Assembly: GCF_000205025.1 (NCBI RefSeq)
Contig: NZ_GL883690.1
Span: 1 to 64,000 of the forward strand
Direction: 5' to 3'
DNA from: Parasutterella excrementihominis YIT 11859
GTDB lineage: Bacteria > Pseudomonadota > Gammaproteobacteria > Burkholderiales > Burkholderiaceae_F
Length of the DNA stretch: 64,000 nt
Every line of letters starts with the position of its first letter. Positions within the stretch are counted from its first letter, which is position 1. Of this stretch, positions 25,935 through 33,928 are shown piece by piece. The position numbers and the translations under genes were made by a program. Below the pieces are notes generated by a model. That model saw only the letters and a program-made list of their open reading frames with translations. It ran no database searches and was not told where the DNA came from.

Positions 25935-26543
25935 TCAGACGGCAGCCGCTTCCTTAATGGCAAGAGCGTCGACTGCGCCTTGAATATTTTTAACCACATA
26001 AACGATGACACCGAGCAGCCGCCAATTGCTGTCAGGGCTAACGAATAGATTCGGTTCACCCTGTGGAACTTCGGAAGCGGGTAAAAACTTTCTGATGGAA
26101 TAACCGTCAGCAGTATGCACCACAACCATGGAACCGTTTTGCGGATCCGCAGAACGGTCCACGATCAAAAGATCGCCGAAGTCGATGCCGGAATCCTTCA
26201 TTGTATCGTCCTCGGCAATGCAGAAGACGGTTTCTTCAGGATTTCGGACCAAACATGCGGACAGCGGATCCTCTTCTGTGGAATTGAAATAAGAGCCGAT
26301 GGATGTCAGAGAAGCAAGGGATTCTGGTTTTTCTGCAGGAAGCAGATCATCCTTGCTCTTGATAATTTGTTCTCTGACCCAGGAAGAACCTCCGAGCTTA
26401 TGCAATTTTTCTATCAGAGCTGCCGTCAAAACGATCGTGGTAACTTTGGAAGTGCCTGCGTACGGACCGGGCTTCCTGCCCGAACCAGCCCGTTTGCCGC
26501 CCCAACCCTGTTTTTTTGTTACTGTGGTAGGAGATTCTTTCAT
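25935..26543 (-). CDS. UmuD/LexA-like S24 protein with RHH-type N-terminus
   Basis: 202 residues from the ATG at 26543; a TTG at 26573 would add ten residues. N-terminus: basic RAGSGRKPGP, then TTIVLTAALIEKLHKL and GGSSWVREQI, a ribbon-helix-helix-like DNA-binding element. C-terminus matches the UmuD/LexA peptidase fold: FCIAEDDTMKDSGIDFGDLL aligns with the UmuD nucleophile loop (normally SGDSM), and YSIRKFL keeps the lysine. The catalytic Ser is replaced by Thr, and no Ala-Gly or Cys-Gly cleavage site is evident, so self-cleavage may be lost. No umuC adjoins it. Probably a repressor sensing something else; co-transcribed with fdhD. Confidence 0.65.
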   Translation of the reverse strand: MKESPTTVTKKQGWGGKRAGSGRKPGPYAGTSKVTTIVLTAALIEKLHKLGGSSWVREQIIKSKDDLLPAEKPESLASLTSIGSYFNSTEEDPLSACLVRNPEETVFCIAEDDTMKDSGIDFGDLLIVDRSADPQNGSMVVVHTADGYSIRKFLPASEVPQGEPNLFVSPDSNWRLLGVIVYVVKNIQGAVDALAIKEAAAV

Positions 26544-26549
26544 AATGTA

Positions 26550-26570
26550 GTGTCCTGTTTTCAAATCAGG
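26550..26570 (-). promoter_or_regulatory. Dyad just upstream of the S24-like gene, candidate operator
   Basis: On the minus strand CCTG, then ATTTGAAAA, then CAGG, within about 25 bases of the ATG at 26543. It resembles a LexA box but has 9 instead of 10 bases between CTG and CAG, so it may be this repressor's own operator. Confidence 0.3.
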
Positions 26571-26618
26571 CAATCTACATATTAGACAATTATTCGAACA
26601 AATGCTAATTTATTTTGT

Positions 26619-26634
26619 AAAACTAGCTAGTTTT
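26619..26634. repeat. 16-bp perfect palindrome at the exonuclease stop codon
   Basis: AAAACTAG followed by CTAGTTTT with no spacer, spanning the stop codon of the DnaQ-type gene. It may act as a weak terminator or a binding site. Confidence 0.4.
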
Positions 26635-27213
26635 GGTTCGGTAGCTTACTAAATTTTGGTATACCTTTACCAATAAACGAGTGTCTATCATTGCTCCGTG
26701 CAGTCTTCTCTCCGAGCGATCGATAGCAAACCTGTCCAACAAGGCGTCCAAAGAATTCTTTTGTCCCGGGAATGTGCTTCTGGCAAGCTGCAGTGTGCAG
26801 TTCAGTCGGCAATCCACTTTTTCTAATGTCGGCAAACGATTACGTGCAAATTCGGCATTAAGCATTCCGGCATCAAACGACATGTTATGCGCCCAGAGTT
26901 CACTCCCTTCTAAAAAGAGAAGAAGGTCTCTTCCGATATCGGAAAAAATCGGTTTGTCATCCAAAAACTCATTGTTTAATCCATGAATGCGCGTGACAAA
27001 CCATGGCACTTTTCTCTGAGGGTTAATAAATGCATGAAAGCTATCGATCTCATTGAAGTCATCATCGACTTCAATCGCGCAGACTTCGACAATTCGATCC
27101 GTAGCCTGACTCATACCGGTGGTTTCGGTATCGAGGAAGATTCTTCGTTTGCGGTTGGCTCTTCCGGTGTTTTCAAAATCCATGCGGAATTGGCCTTCTT
27201 TATATTGATCCAT
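26623..27213 (-). CDS. 3'-5' exonuclease, DNA polymerase III epsilon (DnaQ) type
   Basis: 196 residues. The DEDDh set is complete: FLDTETTG (Exo I, near residue 27), ELWAHNMSFDAGMLNAE (Exo II, near 106) and HGAMIDTRLL (Exo III with catalytic His and Asp, near 173). It lacks the long C-terminal polymerase-binding tail, so it could be the replicative epsilon subunit or a stand-alone proofreading or RNase T-like exonuclease. It lies 20 nt after the MerR gene on the same strand. The start is ambiguous: a second in-frame ATG ten codons on has a comparable ribosome site. Confidence 0.85.
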   Translation of the reverse strand: MDQYKEGQFRMDFENTGRANRKRRIFLDTETTGMSQATDRIVEVCAIEVDDDFNEIDSFHAFINPQRKVPWFVTRIHGLNNEFLDDKPIFSDIGRDLLLFLEGSELWAHNMSFDAGMLNAEFARNRLPTLEKVDCRLNCTLQLARSTFPGQKNSLDALLDRFAIDRSERRLHGAMIDTRLLVKVYQNLVSYRTKTS

Positions 27214-27233
27214 ACGTATTTCTTTGGTTCTTA

Positions 27234-27635
27234 TTATTTTGTGAGTTCTTCAATTAATCCGCAGCGGCCGTGATCATGGTCTTCGCCATGGCAGCGGCTA
27301 TGGAGGCTGTTTAGCTGATCGCGAAGATGATTCAAATCCTCGATCTTTTGATCGATCGCTTTCAGATGTTCCTCCACGATGGTGTGTGCCCGAATGAGCT
27401 CGCCCTTCTCGCTGTTTTCAATCACATCTGCCAGCGTCTTAATCTCATTTAAAGAGAGATCCAAAGATCGGCAGTGTCGAATAAAGAGCAAACGGGAAAG
27501 ATGGGCAGGGCCGTAAACACGATAATTCGACTCCGTTCTGGGAGGACAGGGAATGAGATCGTGGTTTTCGTAGAAACGAATGGATTCCACTGTACAGCCT
27601 GCTTTCTTTGCTAATTCACTTATCCGCATAAACAC
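27234..27635 (-). CDS. MerR-family metal regulator, CadR/PbrR-like
   Basis: 133 residues. Winged-helix N-terminus MRISELAKKAGCTVESIRFYE, then the long dimerisation helix. Metal ligands fit the CadR/PbrR group: Cys near residue 79 and a C-terminal loop with Cys and His (RCHGEDHDHGRC). It senses divalent soft metals (Cd, Pb, Zn) and activates the divergent exporter gene by untwisting a promoter with a long spacer; exactly such a promoter lies in the 78-bp gap. Located in the cytosol on DNA. Confidence 0.9.
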   Translation of the reverse strand: MFMRISELAKKAGCTVESIRFYENHDLIPCPPRTESNYRVYGPAHLSRLLFIRHCRSLDLSLNEIKTLADVIENSEKGELIRAHTIVEEHLKAIDQKIEDLNHLRDQLNSLHSRCHGEDHDHGRCGLIEELTK

Positions 27636-27649
27636 CTATAAAAAATCGC

Positions 27650-27680
27650 TTGACCTTGAAGTTACTTCAGGGTTTTTAAT
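27650..27680 (+). promoter_or_regulatory. MerR-type promoter/operator of the metal exporter gene
   Basis: -35 TTGACC (27650-27655), -10 TTTAAT (27675-27680), separated by 19 bp, the over-long spacer diagnostic of MerR activation. Between them sits the dyad ACCTTGAAGT (27653-27662), T, ACTTCAGGGT (27664-27673). Confidence 0.88.
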
Positions 27681-27713
27681 GTCGGTATATTAACAAAACG
27701 AGTATGAAAAATC

Positions 27714-30410
27714 ATGTCGTTAACAAACACTGACAACAAAACGGCTTTCCCTTCAGATGGAAAAAAAAAGGCTGTTTCTCAAGCGAGTGAAAAGTCAACT
27801 CCTCATGAACATGAACACGGATGCTGCTATCATCATGAAGCTGACCACGCTGAAAAATCTTGCGGCTGTGGTCATCATCATGGCGCGGAACATTGCGGCT
27901 GCAAGCATGAGGATCACGATGAAGAACACCACTGCTGCTGCGCTCACGATCATGAAGAAAAGCATGAAATGTGCTGTCATGACCACGGTGAGGAAGGCCA
28001 TGACCACTGCTGTGAACATGGTCACACTCATGAAGAAGGACATCATCATGACCATGATAGCTGCTGTTGCGGTCATGATCATGAACATGTCGAAAACAGC
28101 ATGGACACCGATTGGGATGTTTCCGGCGTTGATCCTTCTCAATACCGTCTGCTCTTCTCTACCCTCGGTGCGATTGCAGGTGTTAAGGACGTCGGTTTAA
28201 ATCCGGACGGCTTGAAGATTATTCATACACCGGAGGCTCTTCCGGCGATCAAGCAGGCTTTTGACGCGAATAATCTGAAACTTAAGATGCGCACCAACGA
28301 AGGCAAAGAGACGACTCAGATTCGAATCCAACAGATGGACTGCCCGACTGAGGAAGGTCTGATTCGCAAAAAACTTAACGGCATGAAAGGCGTGAGCGGC
28401 CTGCAGTTCAATTTAATGAATCGGGTTCTTACGGTTTCTTACCCGAAAGGAATGCTTCCGGAGATTGTTGCTGCAATCAAATCTCTCGATTACACCCCGG
28501 AAGTTCTTGAGGCCCATGAAAAGCCGAAACTCTCCGAATTCAAACCGACCAAGATTGCCTGGTGGAAATACATTCTCGGTATTGTGATTGCAGCGGGTTC
28601 CGAAGCCTGTGAGTACCTCAGCATGCCCGAATGGCTTTCCATTGCGCTTGCAGTCGCTGCCATTGCGTTAGTCGGCTTGGGCACTTACAAGAAAGGATTC
28701 ATCGCGGTCCGAAACCTGAATTTCAACATGAATGCCTTGATGGCAGTTGCGGTTACCGGCGCTGTTTTGATCGGATCTTGGCCTGAAGCTGCAATGGTCA
28801 TGGTTCTGTTTGAACTCTCGGAAGCGATTGAACAGCTTTCTTTGGACCGCGCTCGCGGCGCGATTCGCAGCCTTCTCTCTCTGGCCCCTCAAACAGCCCG
28901 AGTAGAGAGAGACGGAACGTTTGTTGAAGTTCCTGCCAAAGACATCAAAATCGGCGAGGTCGTACGTGTGGTTCCGGGAGAACGCCTGCCCGTGGACGGT
29001 GTCGTGCTTTCCGGTCAGACTTCGATTGACCAGTCTCTGATTACCGGCGAGTCCATGCCGGTTGAAAAGAAACCGGAAGACAAAGTCTTCGCAGGCACTA
29101 TTAATAAGAACGGAACGATTACTTATCGTGCAGAGTCCGACATTGATAATTCGATGCCCGCTCGAATCATTTCCGCGATTGAATCGGCTCAAAGCTCCCG
29201 CGCTCCGACACAGCGTTTTGTGGACAGTTTCGCTAAGGTCTATACGCCGACAGTATTTCTTATTGCTGTTCTGACTGCGGTGATTCCTCCTCTGTTCGTG
29301 GGCGGAGATTGGCTGGACTGGCTTTATAAAGGCCTGACACTTCTGGTGATTGCCTGCCCTTGCGCTCTGGTGATTTCTACTCCGGTAACGATCGTCTCAG
29401 GTTTGGCAACCGCTGCTCGCCGCGGAATTTTGATTAAGGGCGGTGTCTATCTAGAAAAAGGCAGAAGCCTGCAGAGTATTGCCTTTGATAAAACCGGTAC
29501 TTTGACGAAAGGCAAACCTGCTGTCATCACGTTCGAAAATGCCGGTGCCGGTCTGACCGATGAGGAAATCCTTGATCTCGCAACTGATTTGGCTGTTCGT
29601 AATGACCATCCGGTTAGTAAAGCCGTCTCCGATTATTCTGCTCAGCAGAAACCGACTGCACAAAAAGAAGTCCATGGCTTCTATGCTGCTCCCGGTCAGG
29701 GTGTTATCGGTGAAATCGACGGAACCGAATACTATCTCGGCAACATCAAGGGCCTTGATAAGTTTTATCTGAACGGTCCAGCCGTTCGCGCCAAAGTGTC
29801 TGAACTGGCGGATCACGGCTACACGCCTTTGATCTTTGCTTCTGCTAAGAAAGTTCTGGCTTATTTCGGCGTTGCCGACAGCATCAAGGAAAATGCGCCT
29901 GAAGTTATCGGTCAGCTGAAAGGTCTGGGCGTTAAGACCATTATGCTTACCGGCGATAATGAAAAGGCAGCCCGCCAGATCGCCGAGAAAGTCGGCGTGG
30001 ATAGAGCGAAAGGCAATCTCCTTCCTGAAGATAAGCAGTCTTTAGTGGACAGCATTGCTAAGCGTGAAGTGATCGGTATGGTCGGGGACGGCATCAATGA
30101 CGCTCCTGCTCTTGCTCGTGCCGACATCGGTTTTGCCATGGGCGCTGCCGGTACCGATACTGCGATTGAAACTGCTGACGTCGCCCTGATGGATGATGAC
30201 CTCCGCAAGCTGCCTGAATTCATCAAACTCTCGAAGAAGACTTTCCGGCTGCTGGTTGAAAACATTGTGATTGCTCTTTCGATCAAGCTTATCTTCTTTG
30301 TTCTGACGCTTGCCGGCATCGGAACCATGTGGATGGCGGTATTTGCGGATACCGGTACCTGTCTCATTGTTGTGGCGAACGGATTAAGAATGCTTCGCTG
30401 GAGAGGCTAA
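27714..30410 (+). CDS. zntA: Zn/Cd/Pb-exporting P1B-type ATPase with His/Cys-rich N-terminus
   Basis: 898 residues, longer than the ~730 of ZntA because of an N-terminal region (about residues 31-130) with about 31 His and 16 Cys in short HDHE/CCC/HCGC clusters. Then comes a degenerate ferredoxin-like domain without CxxC, one proper metal-binding domain (QMDCPTEEG near residue 206), the ATPase core with CPC (ACPCAL, near 547), DKTGTLT phosphorylation Asp near 592 and GDGINDAPA near 790. It pumps Zn2+, Cd2+ or Pb2+ out of the cytosol. It is divergent from its MerR regulator. The ribosome site is weak. Confidence 0.93.
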   Translation: MSLTNTDNKTAFPSDGKKKAVSQASEKSTPHEHEHGCCYHHEADHAEKSCGCGHHHGAEHCGCKHEDHDEEHHCCCAHDHEEKHEMCCHDHGEEGHDHCCEHGHTHEEGHHHDHDSCCCGHDHEHVENSMDTDWDVSGVDPSQYRLLFSTLGAIAGVKDVGLNPDGLKIIHTPEALPAIKQAFDANNLKLKMRTNEGKETTQIRIQQMDCPTEEGLIRKKLNGMKGVSGLQFNLMNRVLTVSYPKGMLPEIVAAIKSLDYTPEVLEAHEKPKLSEFKPTKIAWWKYILGIVIAAGSEACEYLSMPEWLSIALAVAAIALVGLGTYKKGFIAVRNLNFNMNALMAVAVTGAVLIGSWPEAAMVMVLFELSEAIEQLSLDRARGAIRSLLSLAPQTARVERDGTFVEVPAKDIKIGEVVRVVPGERLPVDGVVLSGQTSIDQSLITGESMPVEKKPEDKVFAGTINKNGTITYRAESDIDNSMPARIISAIESAQSSRAPTQRFVDSFAKVYTPTVFLIAVLTAVIPPLFVGGDWLDWLYKGLTLLVIACPCALVISTPVTIVSGLATAARRGILIKGGVYLEKGRSLQSIAFDKTGTLTKGKPAVITFENAGAGLTDEEILDLATDLAVRNDHPVSKAVSDYSAQQKPTAQKEVHGFYAAPGQGVIGEIDGTEYYLGNIKGLDKFYLNGPAVRAKVSELADHGYTPLIFASAKKVLAYFGVADSIKENAPEVIGQLKGLGVKTIMLTGDNEKAARQIAEKVGVDRAKGNLLPEDKQSLVDSIAKREVIGMVGDGINDAPALARADIGFAMGAAGTDTAIETADVALMDDDLRKLPEFIKLSKKTFRLLVENIVIALSIKLIFFVLTLAGIGTMWMAVFADTGTCLIVVANGLRMLRWRG

Positions 30411-30471
30411 GCCAACTAGCCAAAATCAATAACAACAGTCGTCTTTCTGAAATATTGCAGTATTACCTAGC

Positions 30472-30507
30472 AGAGGCCGGTCTCTGAACTAAAGTCGGCC
30501 TCTTTTT
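30472..30507 (+). terminator. Terminator after the metal exporter gene
   Basis: Stem AGAGGCCG / CGGCCTCT with a 16-nt loop and a T5 run. Confidence 0.85.
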
Positions 30508-30758
30508 AGGTATCGGTTTTTTCTTCGTCTTCGTAATCATGTTCCTTTTCCGGCTCTGCGTCAGGAACAGGAGCACAGAGGGTAATGAAGACTTTACTCG
30601 TCTATGCCAAGAATTACGGCAAGTTTCCCAAGAATTTCATCCATAATATATTGTGGGGCTGTTTCTATGAATCTTGCGTTGCGTTCCACAGGAATTATAC
30701 AGATAGGAAACAATATATTTTTCGAGAAAAAACTGCGCACCAAGCAGAAGCCGCTCCT
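30506..30758 (-). pseudogene. Possible frameshifted remnant of a small gene
   Basis: Two minus-strand frames read protein-like and abut. The first (30758 to 30594) encodes IIPVERNARFIETAPQYIMD then EILGKLAVILGIDE and stops. The second, shifted by one base, continues as KVFITLCAPVPDAEPEKEHD and an acidic tail ending at 30506. A single indel near 30595-30600 would join them. The pattern (short strand, long helix, LGIDESKVFIT-like strand) loosely recalls tautomerase/DUF1904 mini-proteins, but I cannot assign it. It has no ribosome site or credible start. It could also be chance. Confidence 0.3.
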
Positions 30759-30929
30759 TCAGCAGTGATTCAAGCAGTTAGTAAGCAAAGCGCTCTGAAT
30801 GGGTTATTAGTCGTGATCCGTTGAAACACTTAAGTACATGGACCAAGAATTTGCGTCTAAAACGAAACAATTTTGTCTGCTTTTGCAAGATTATCCTGTT
30901 GTTTTCATTTACTTTCTCTAGGAGAATCT

Positions 30930-31256
30930 ATGAGAATCGTTAAGCTCAGCGCGGCTATTCTTGCTGCGTTATTCCTCTCCGCCACAGCGGCCGCAGCTAC
31001 CATTACTCAAGAAGGTTCCGGTATCGGTAAAGACGGTGAAATCAAAGTTGTTTTTGAAGACGGCAAAATTAAGAACGTCGATATTCTTAAACAACAGGAA
31101 AATCCGGTCTTGTCTCAGAAGGTCTTCACCGATCTGAAAGACGAAATCGTTAAGACTGACTCCACAGAGCTTGATGTCATTGCCGGTGCAATCTACTCTT
31201 CTCTCGGCCGTATTGCCAGTCAGCAGGCTGCACAAGTTGCTCAGGCTGCTAAGTAA
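30930..31256 (+). CDS. Small exported FMN-binding-domain-like protein
   Basis: 108 residues from the ATG at 30930, which has AGGAG upstream. Signal peptide residues 1-22 (AAILAALFLSATAAAA). The mature protein resembles the FMN-binding domain of flavinylated extracytoplasmic reductases: GKDGEIKVVFEDGKIKNVDI, then LDVIAGAIYSSLGRI at the place of the D-x-x-S/T-G-A-T/S flavin-attachment motif. Here the acceptor Thr/Ser is Ile, so covalent FMN attachment by ApbE is not expected. It may bind flavin loosely or act as an accessory domain to a partner reductase. Single-gene unit with terminator. Confidence 0.7.
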   Translation: MRIVKLSAAILAALFLSATAAAATITQEGSGIGKDGEIKVVFEDGKIKNVDILKQQENPVLSQKVFTDLKDEIVKTDSTELDVIAGAIYSSLGRIASQQAAQVAQAAK

Positions 31257-31297
31257 TAAAACTTGAGGCCGGCATTTCTGCCAGCCCCTGGTATTAC

Positions 31298-31321
31298 AAG
31301 CGATCTTCGGGTCGCTTTTTT
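31298..31321 (+). terminator. Terminator after the FMN-binding-like gene
   Basis: AAGCGATC, TTCG tetraloop, GGTCGCTT and a T6 run. The T run overlaps the stop of the convergent gene. Confidence 0.88.
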
Positions 31322-31787
31322 ATTGGATCTCGCCGATTCTGGCCATTCTGATCTGGTTGCGAATCCAGGAAGAACCGCCCAAGACTTTAAGCTTTTCCTT
31401 ATCTTCTTCTGTTAGCATGATCGTTGTGCGAATCAGAGGTTTGTCGTCTAAGCTCGGACGGCCTCTTTTAGCCAGAGCCCACTGAAGATCTAGGGTGCTT
31501 TCCAAGTCGCCCTTGTTCTCATTTTCTTTGTTGAGGAAAGAAGCAAGCTTGAGAATGTCCGGCTGCAGAGAAGCCAAGGCGTCCTTGAAGTTTTCTCTTT
31601 CTTTCGTTGTGAAAGATTCGCAGTCGATCGGATAAACCTCTTTTTCCGTCACTTTGGCAGAGCCGAAGCAGCCGGCTTTGCTGAAAAAGTAAGTGTAGTA
31701 AGCGCGGTCATCACCGATGAAGTCGCTGTCATTGCGGCGAAGTTCGACACGGACATCAACACTGTTCTTCTTTAATGTAATCGTCAT
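31320..31787 (-). CDS. Protein with C-terminal RHH-like GRPS...LGGSSW motif
   Basis: 155 residues from the ATG at 31787 (AGGAGA upstream). The first about 105 residues match no family I recognise (acidic and aromatic, FIGDDRAYYTYFFSKAGCFG). The end, KRGRPSLDDKPLIRTTIML, EEDKEKLKVL, GGSSWIRNQIRMA, is clearly the same module as the N-terminus of the S24-like protein at 25935-26543: basic GRP/GRKP arm, TTI(M/V)LT strand, helix, LGGSSW(I/V)R helix. That suggests ribbon-helix-helix DNA binding. Partner and target unknown. Confidence 0.6.
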   Translation of the reverse strand: MTITLKKNSVDVRVELRRNDSDFIGDDRAYYTYFFSKAGCFGSAKVTEKEVYPIDCESFTTKERENFKDALASLQPDILKLASFLNKENENKGDLESTLDLQWALAKRGRPSLDDKPLIRTTIMLTEEDKEKLKVLGGSSWIRNQIRMARIGEIQ

Positions 31788-32047
31788 GTTCTTTCTCCTG
31801 ACAATCAATTGAATTTCAATATGCACATAATAATATTGTCCATATAAAAATAAAATAGATATGTTCTTAATAAATGAAACTAAATGTAAATTTAATCTAA
31901 TTTTTTCTTTGATAAATGAAACATGGAAGTCCCGTGTCAGGACTATCAAGCGTTTAGAAAAACTTTCACACGCAATACACTTTGTTTTAGAAGGATTTTT
32001 TCTTCAGCTCCACTAAAATTACGCCTTCAAATGAGGTAAGAAGAGAA

Positions 32048-33025
32048 ATGAATGGTCAGTTATTAGCAGCAGCTCCGATGGAAGGATTAACGACGGCAGT
32101 GTTCCGTCGTTTGCACCATCAGTATTTCGGCGGGACTGACCTTTATTACATTCCTTTCATCACGCCCACTGTCGAACCGAAGTTCACGGATCGACATCTG
32201 AAGGAACTTTCACCTGAAGTAAATGCCGGTATTCCGGTGGTTCCACAGCTTTTGAGCAACCGTTCCGCCGATTTCATCTGGGCCGCCAAAGCTCTTCAGG
32301 ATTTGGGTTATAAGGAAGTCAATTTAAATCTCGGCTGCCCTTCCGGTACGGTCGTGGCCAAAGGAAAAGGTTCCGGCTTTTTAAGAGATCTCTACGCATT
32401 GGAACGTTTTCTGGATGAAATTTTCAGCGCCGGCATCGACATTCCTATTTCCATTAAGACAAGATTGGGATGGGCGAATACGGAAGAGTTCGGAGACATC
32501 CTCAACTTATATAAGAAGTATCCCCTTTCTCTTTTGATTGTCCATATGCGTTTGAAGACAGATCAATACAAAGGAGAGGTCAGAAAAGAGGCGCTCCTTG
32601 AGCATCTTGATGAGATTCCATTTCCGCTGGGTGTAAACGGCGACATGATTACGACGGCCGACATGATAGATTTCTCTAAGACTTTCCGTGATCCGAAGAT
32701 GCTTATGGTCGGTCGTGCGCTGATGGCAGATCCCGCACTCTTCCGTAAATACAAAGGCGGCCCTGCAGCCAGCCTTGAAGAGATTAAAAATTTCACAACC
32801 GCCCTTTTCGATGCTTACACGGAAGCCTTCCAGAACCGCCGGAATGCAATGATGCGTATGAAAGAGTTTTGGTTCTTCCAGGCTAATCTTTTTGAAGAAA
32901 ATCCGAAGGCTTTTAAAAACATCTTTAAAAGTAAAACCGAAGAAGACTTTCTTGCTGCCATTGAAGAAATTGAAGCGGGTCGTCCTTTGACGGACGCCCG
33001 CTTCGGTTGGAAAAAGCCATTGTAA
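32048..33025 (+). CDS. tRNA-dihydrouridine synthase family protein
   Basis: 325 residues, TIM-barrel flavoenzyme. FMN/active-site motifs: AAPMEGLTTAVFR at the N-terminus, NLNLGCPSGTV near residue 95 with the catalytic Cys, and MVGRALMADPALF near residue 220. The usual KxRxG.. HxRTxxQxY region reads HMRLKTDQYKG. It is divergent from DusA, DusB and DusC, so the modified uridine position cannot be assigned. The ribosome site GAGGTAAGAAGAG is extended. It converges on pstA with only 17 bp between stops. Confidence 0.82.
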   Translation: MNGQLLAAAPMEGLTTAVFRRLHHQYFGGTDLYYIPFITPTVEPKFTDRHLKELSPEVNAGIPVVPQLLSNRSADFIWAAKALQDLGYKEVNLNLGCPSGTVVAKGKGSGFLRDLYALERFLDEIFSAGIDIPISIKTRLGWANTEEFGDILNLYKKYPLSLLIVHMRLKTDQYKGEVRKEALLEHLDEIPFPLGVNGDMITTADMIDFSKTFRDPKMLMVGRALMADPALFRKYKGGPAASLEEIKNFTTALFDAYTEAFQNRRNAMMRMKEFWFFQANLFEENPKAFKNIFKSKTEEDFLAAIEEIEAGRPLTDARFGWKKPL

Positions 33026-33042
33026 CCGACTCTAAGAACTTG

Positions 33043-33915
33043 TTACGCCGGTCGCTTCGAGGATTTTTGTCGGATATAGAAAGCCATCAGATTCAAAGCG
33101 AATACGGTCATGAGAAGAACCAAAGCCGTTGCACACTGAATCGGTACCGCTTTATCCGGATTCATGCCTGTCGTTGCTAACACGTAGATATGGTATGGCA
33201 GTGACATGACGGCGGCGAACGGAGAATTCGGCAAATTAGTCGTCGAGACGACGGCTGCTGTAAACATGATGGCGCTCGTTTCTCCGGCTGCTCTGGCCAA
33301 TCCCAAGATGGCGCCGGTCAAAATTCCCGGAAGCGCAGCCGGAAGTACCGTCCGTAAAACGGTCTGGGTTTTGCTCGCTCCTAAGGCAAGGGAGGATTCT
33401 CTCCAGCTGTTCGGTATTTGAGAAAGTGTTTCACGAACGGTATTGATAACGATCGGAAGCGTAAGAACAGCCAACGTCAATATTCCGGCAATGGCGCTGA
33501 CTCCTAAGCCGCAGACGGTGACAAAGAAGGCTAAGCCGAATAATCCGAAGACAATGGAAGGGACACCGGCAAGATTAGCAACGGCCAAAGTGATAAGTTT
33601 TTTAAGTGGACCTTCTTTTGCATATTCATTGAGCCAGACAGCGCAAGCGATTCCCAGGGGCAGCGCAACGGCCATGGCACCGATGGACAGAATCGCAGTG
33701 CCGATGATGCAAGGCAGGATGCCGCCCTCTTCCATCATTTTTTCAGGAAACGTTGACAGGAAAGAGGGAGAAAGTGTTCCGGCTCCGTGATAAGCAATGT
33801 AGCCGAGTGAAGAAAGAAATAATGCGACCATAATCCAGGCGCCGGACTTAATCATAAAAAGACCCGCATACTCTTTGTATGTTCTGCGGTTTCTTAGAGT
33901 TATTGATAGATTCAT
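33043..33915 (-). CDS. pstA: Phosphate ABC transporter permease PstA
   Basis: 290 residues, six membrane helices; the binding-protein-dependent permease loop (about residues 180-205, REGSS/ALGASKTQTV) and AGVPSIVFGLFGLAFF are typical of PstA. It forms the channel with PstC; the two are separated by 13 nt. Last gene of the pstSCA unit. The ribosome site is GGGAA. No phoU or phoB follows, unlike the E. coli operon. Confidence 0.93.
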   Translation of the reverse strand: MNLSITLRNRRTYKEYAGLFMIKSGAWIMVALFLSSLGYIAYHGAGTLSPSFLSTFPEKMMEEGGILPCIIGTAILSIGAMAVALPLGIACAVWLNEYAKEGPLKKLITLAVANLAGVPSIVFGLFGLAFFVTVCGLGVSAIAGILTLAVLTLPIVINTVRETLSQIPNSWRESSLALGASKTQTVLRTVLPAALPGILTGAILGLARAAGETSAIMFTAAVVSTTNLPNSPFAAVMSLPYHIYVLATTGMNPDKAVPIQCATALVLLMTVFALNLMAFYIRQKSSKRPA

Positions 33916-33928
33916 TGAAGTTCCCGAA

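Noticed and set aside
26550-26570. LexA box upstream of the UmuD-like gene
   Set aside because: The dyad has CTG-N9-CAG rather than the N10 spacing of proteobacterial LexA boxes, so SOS control is not claimed; kept only as a generic operator candidate.
27757-28200. Met/Thr/Ala-rich frames overlapping the start of the metal exporter gene
   Set aside because: They arise from the repetitive His/Asp/Cys codons of the metal-binding segment read out of frame; not separate genes, and the repeats are too degenerate to be a phase-variable microsatellite.
30585-30824. 79-residue plus-strand frame after the metal exporter
   Set aside because: No ribosome site, unusual composition, overlaps the more protein-like minus-strand remnant.
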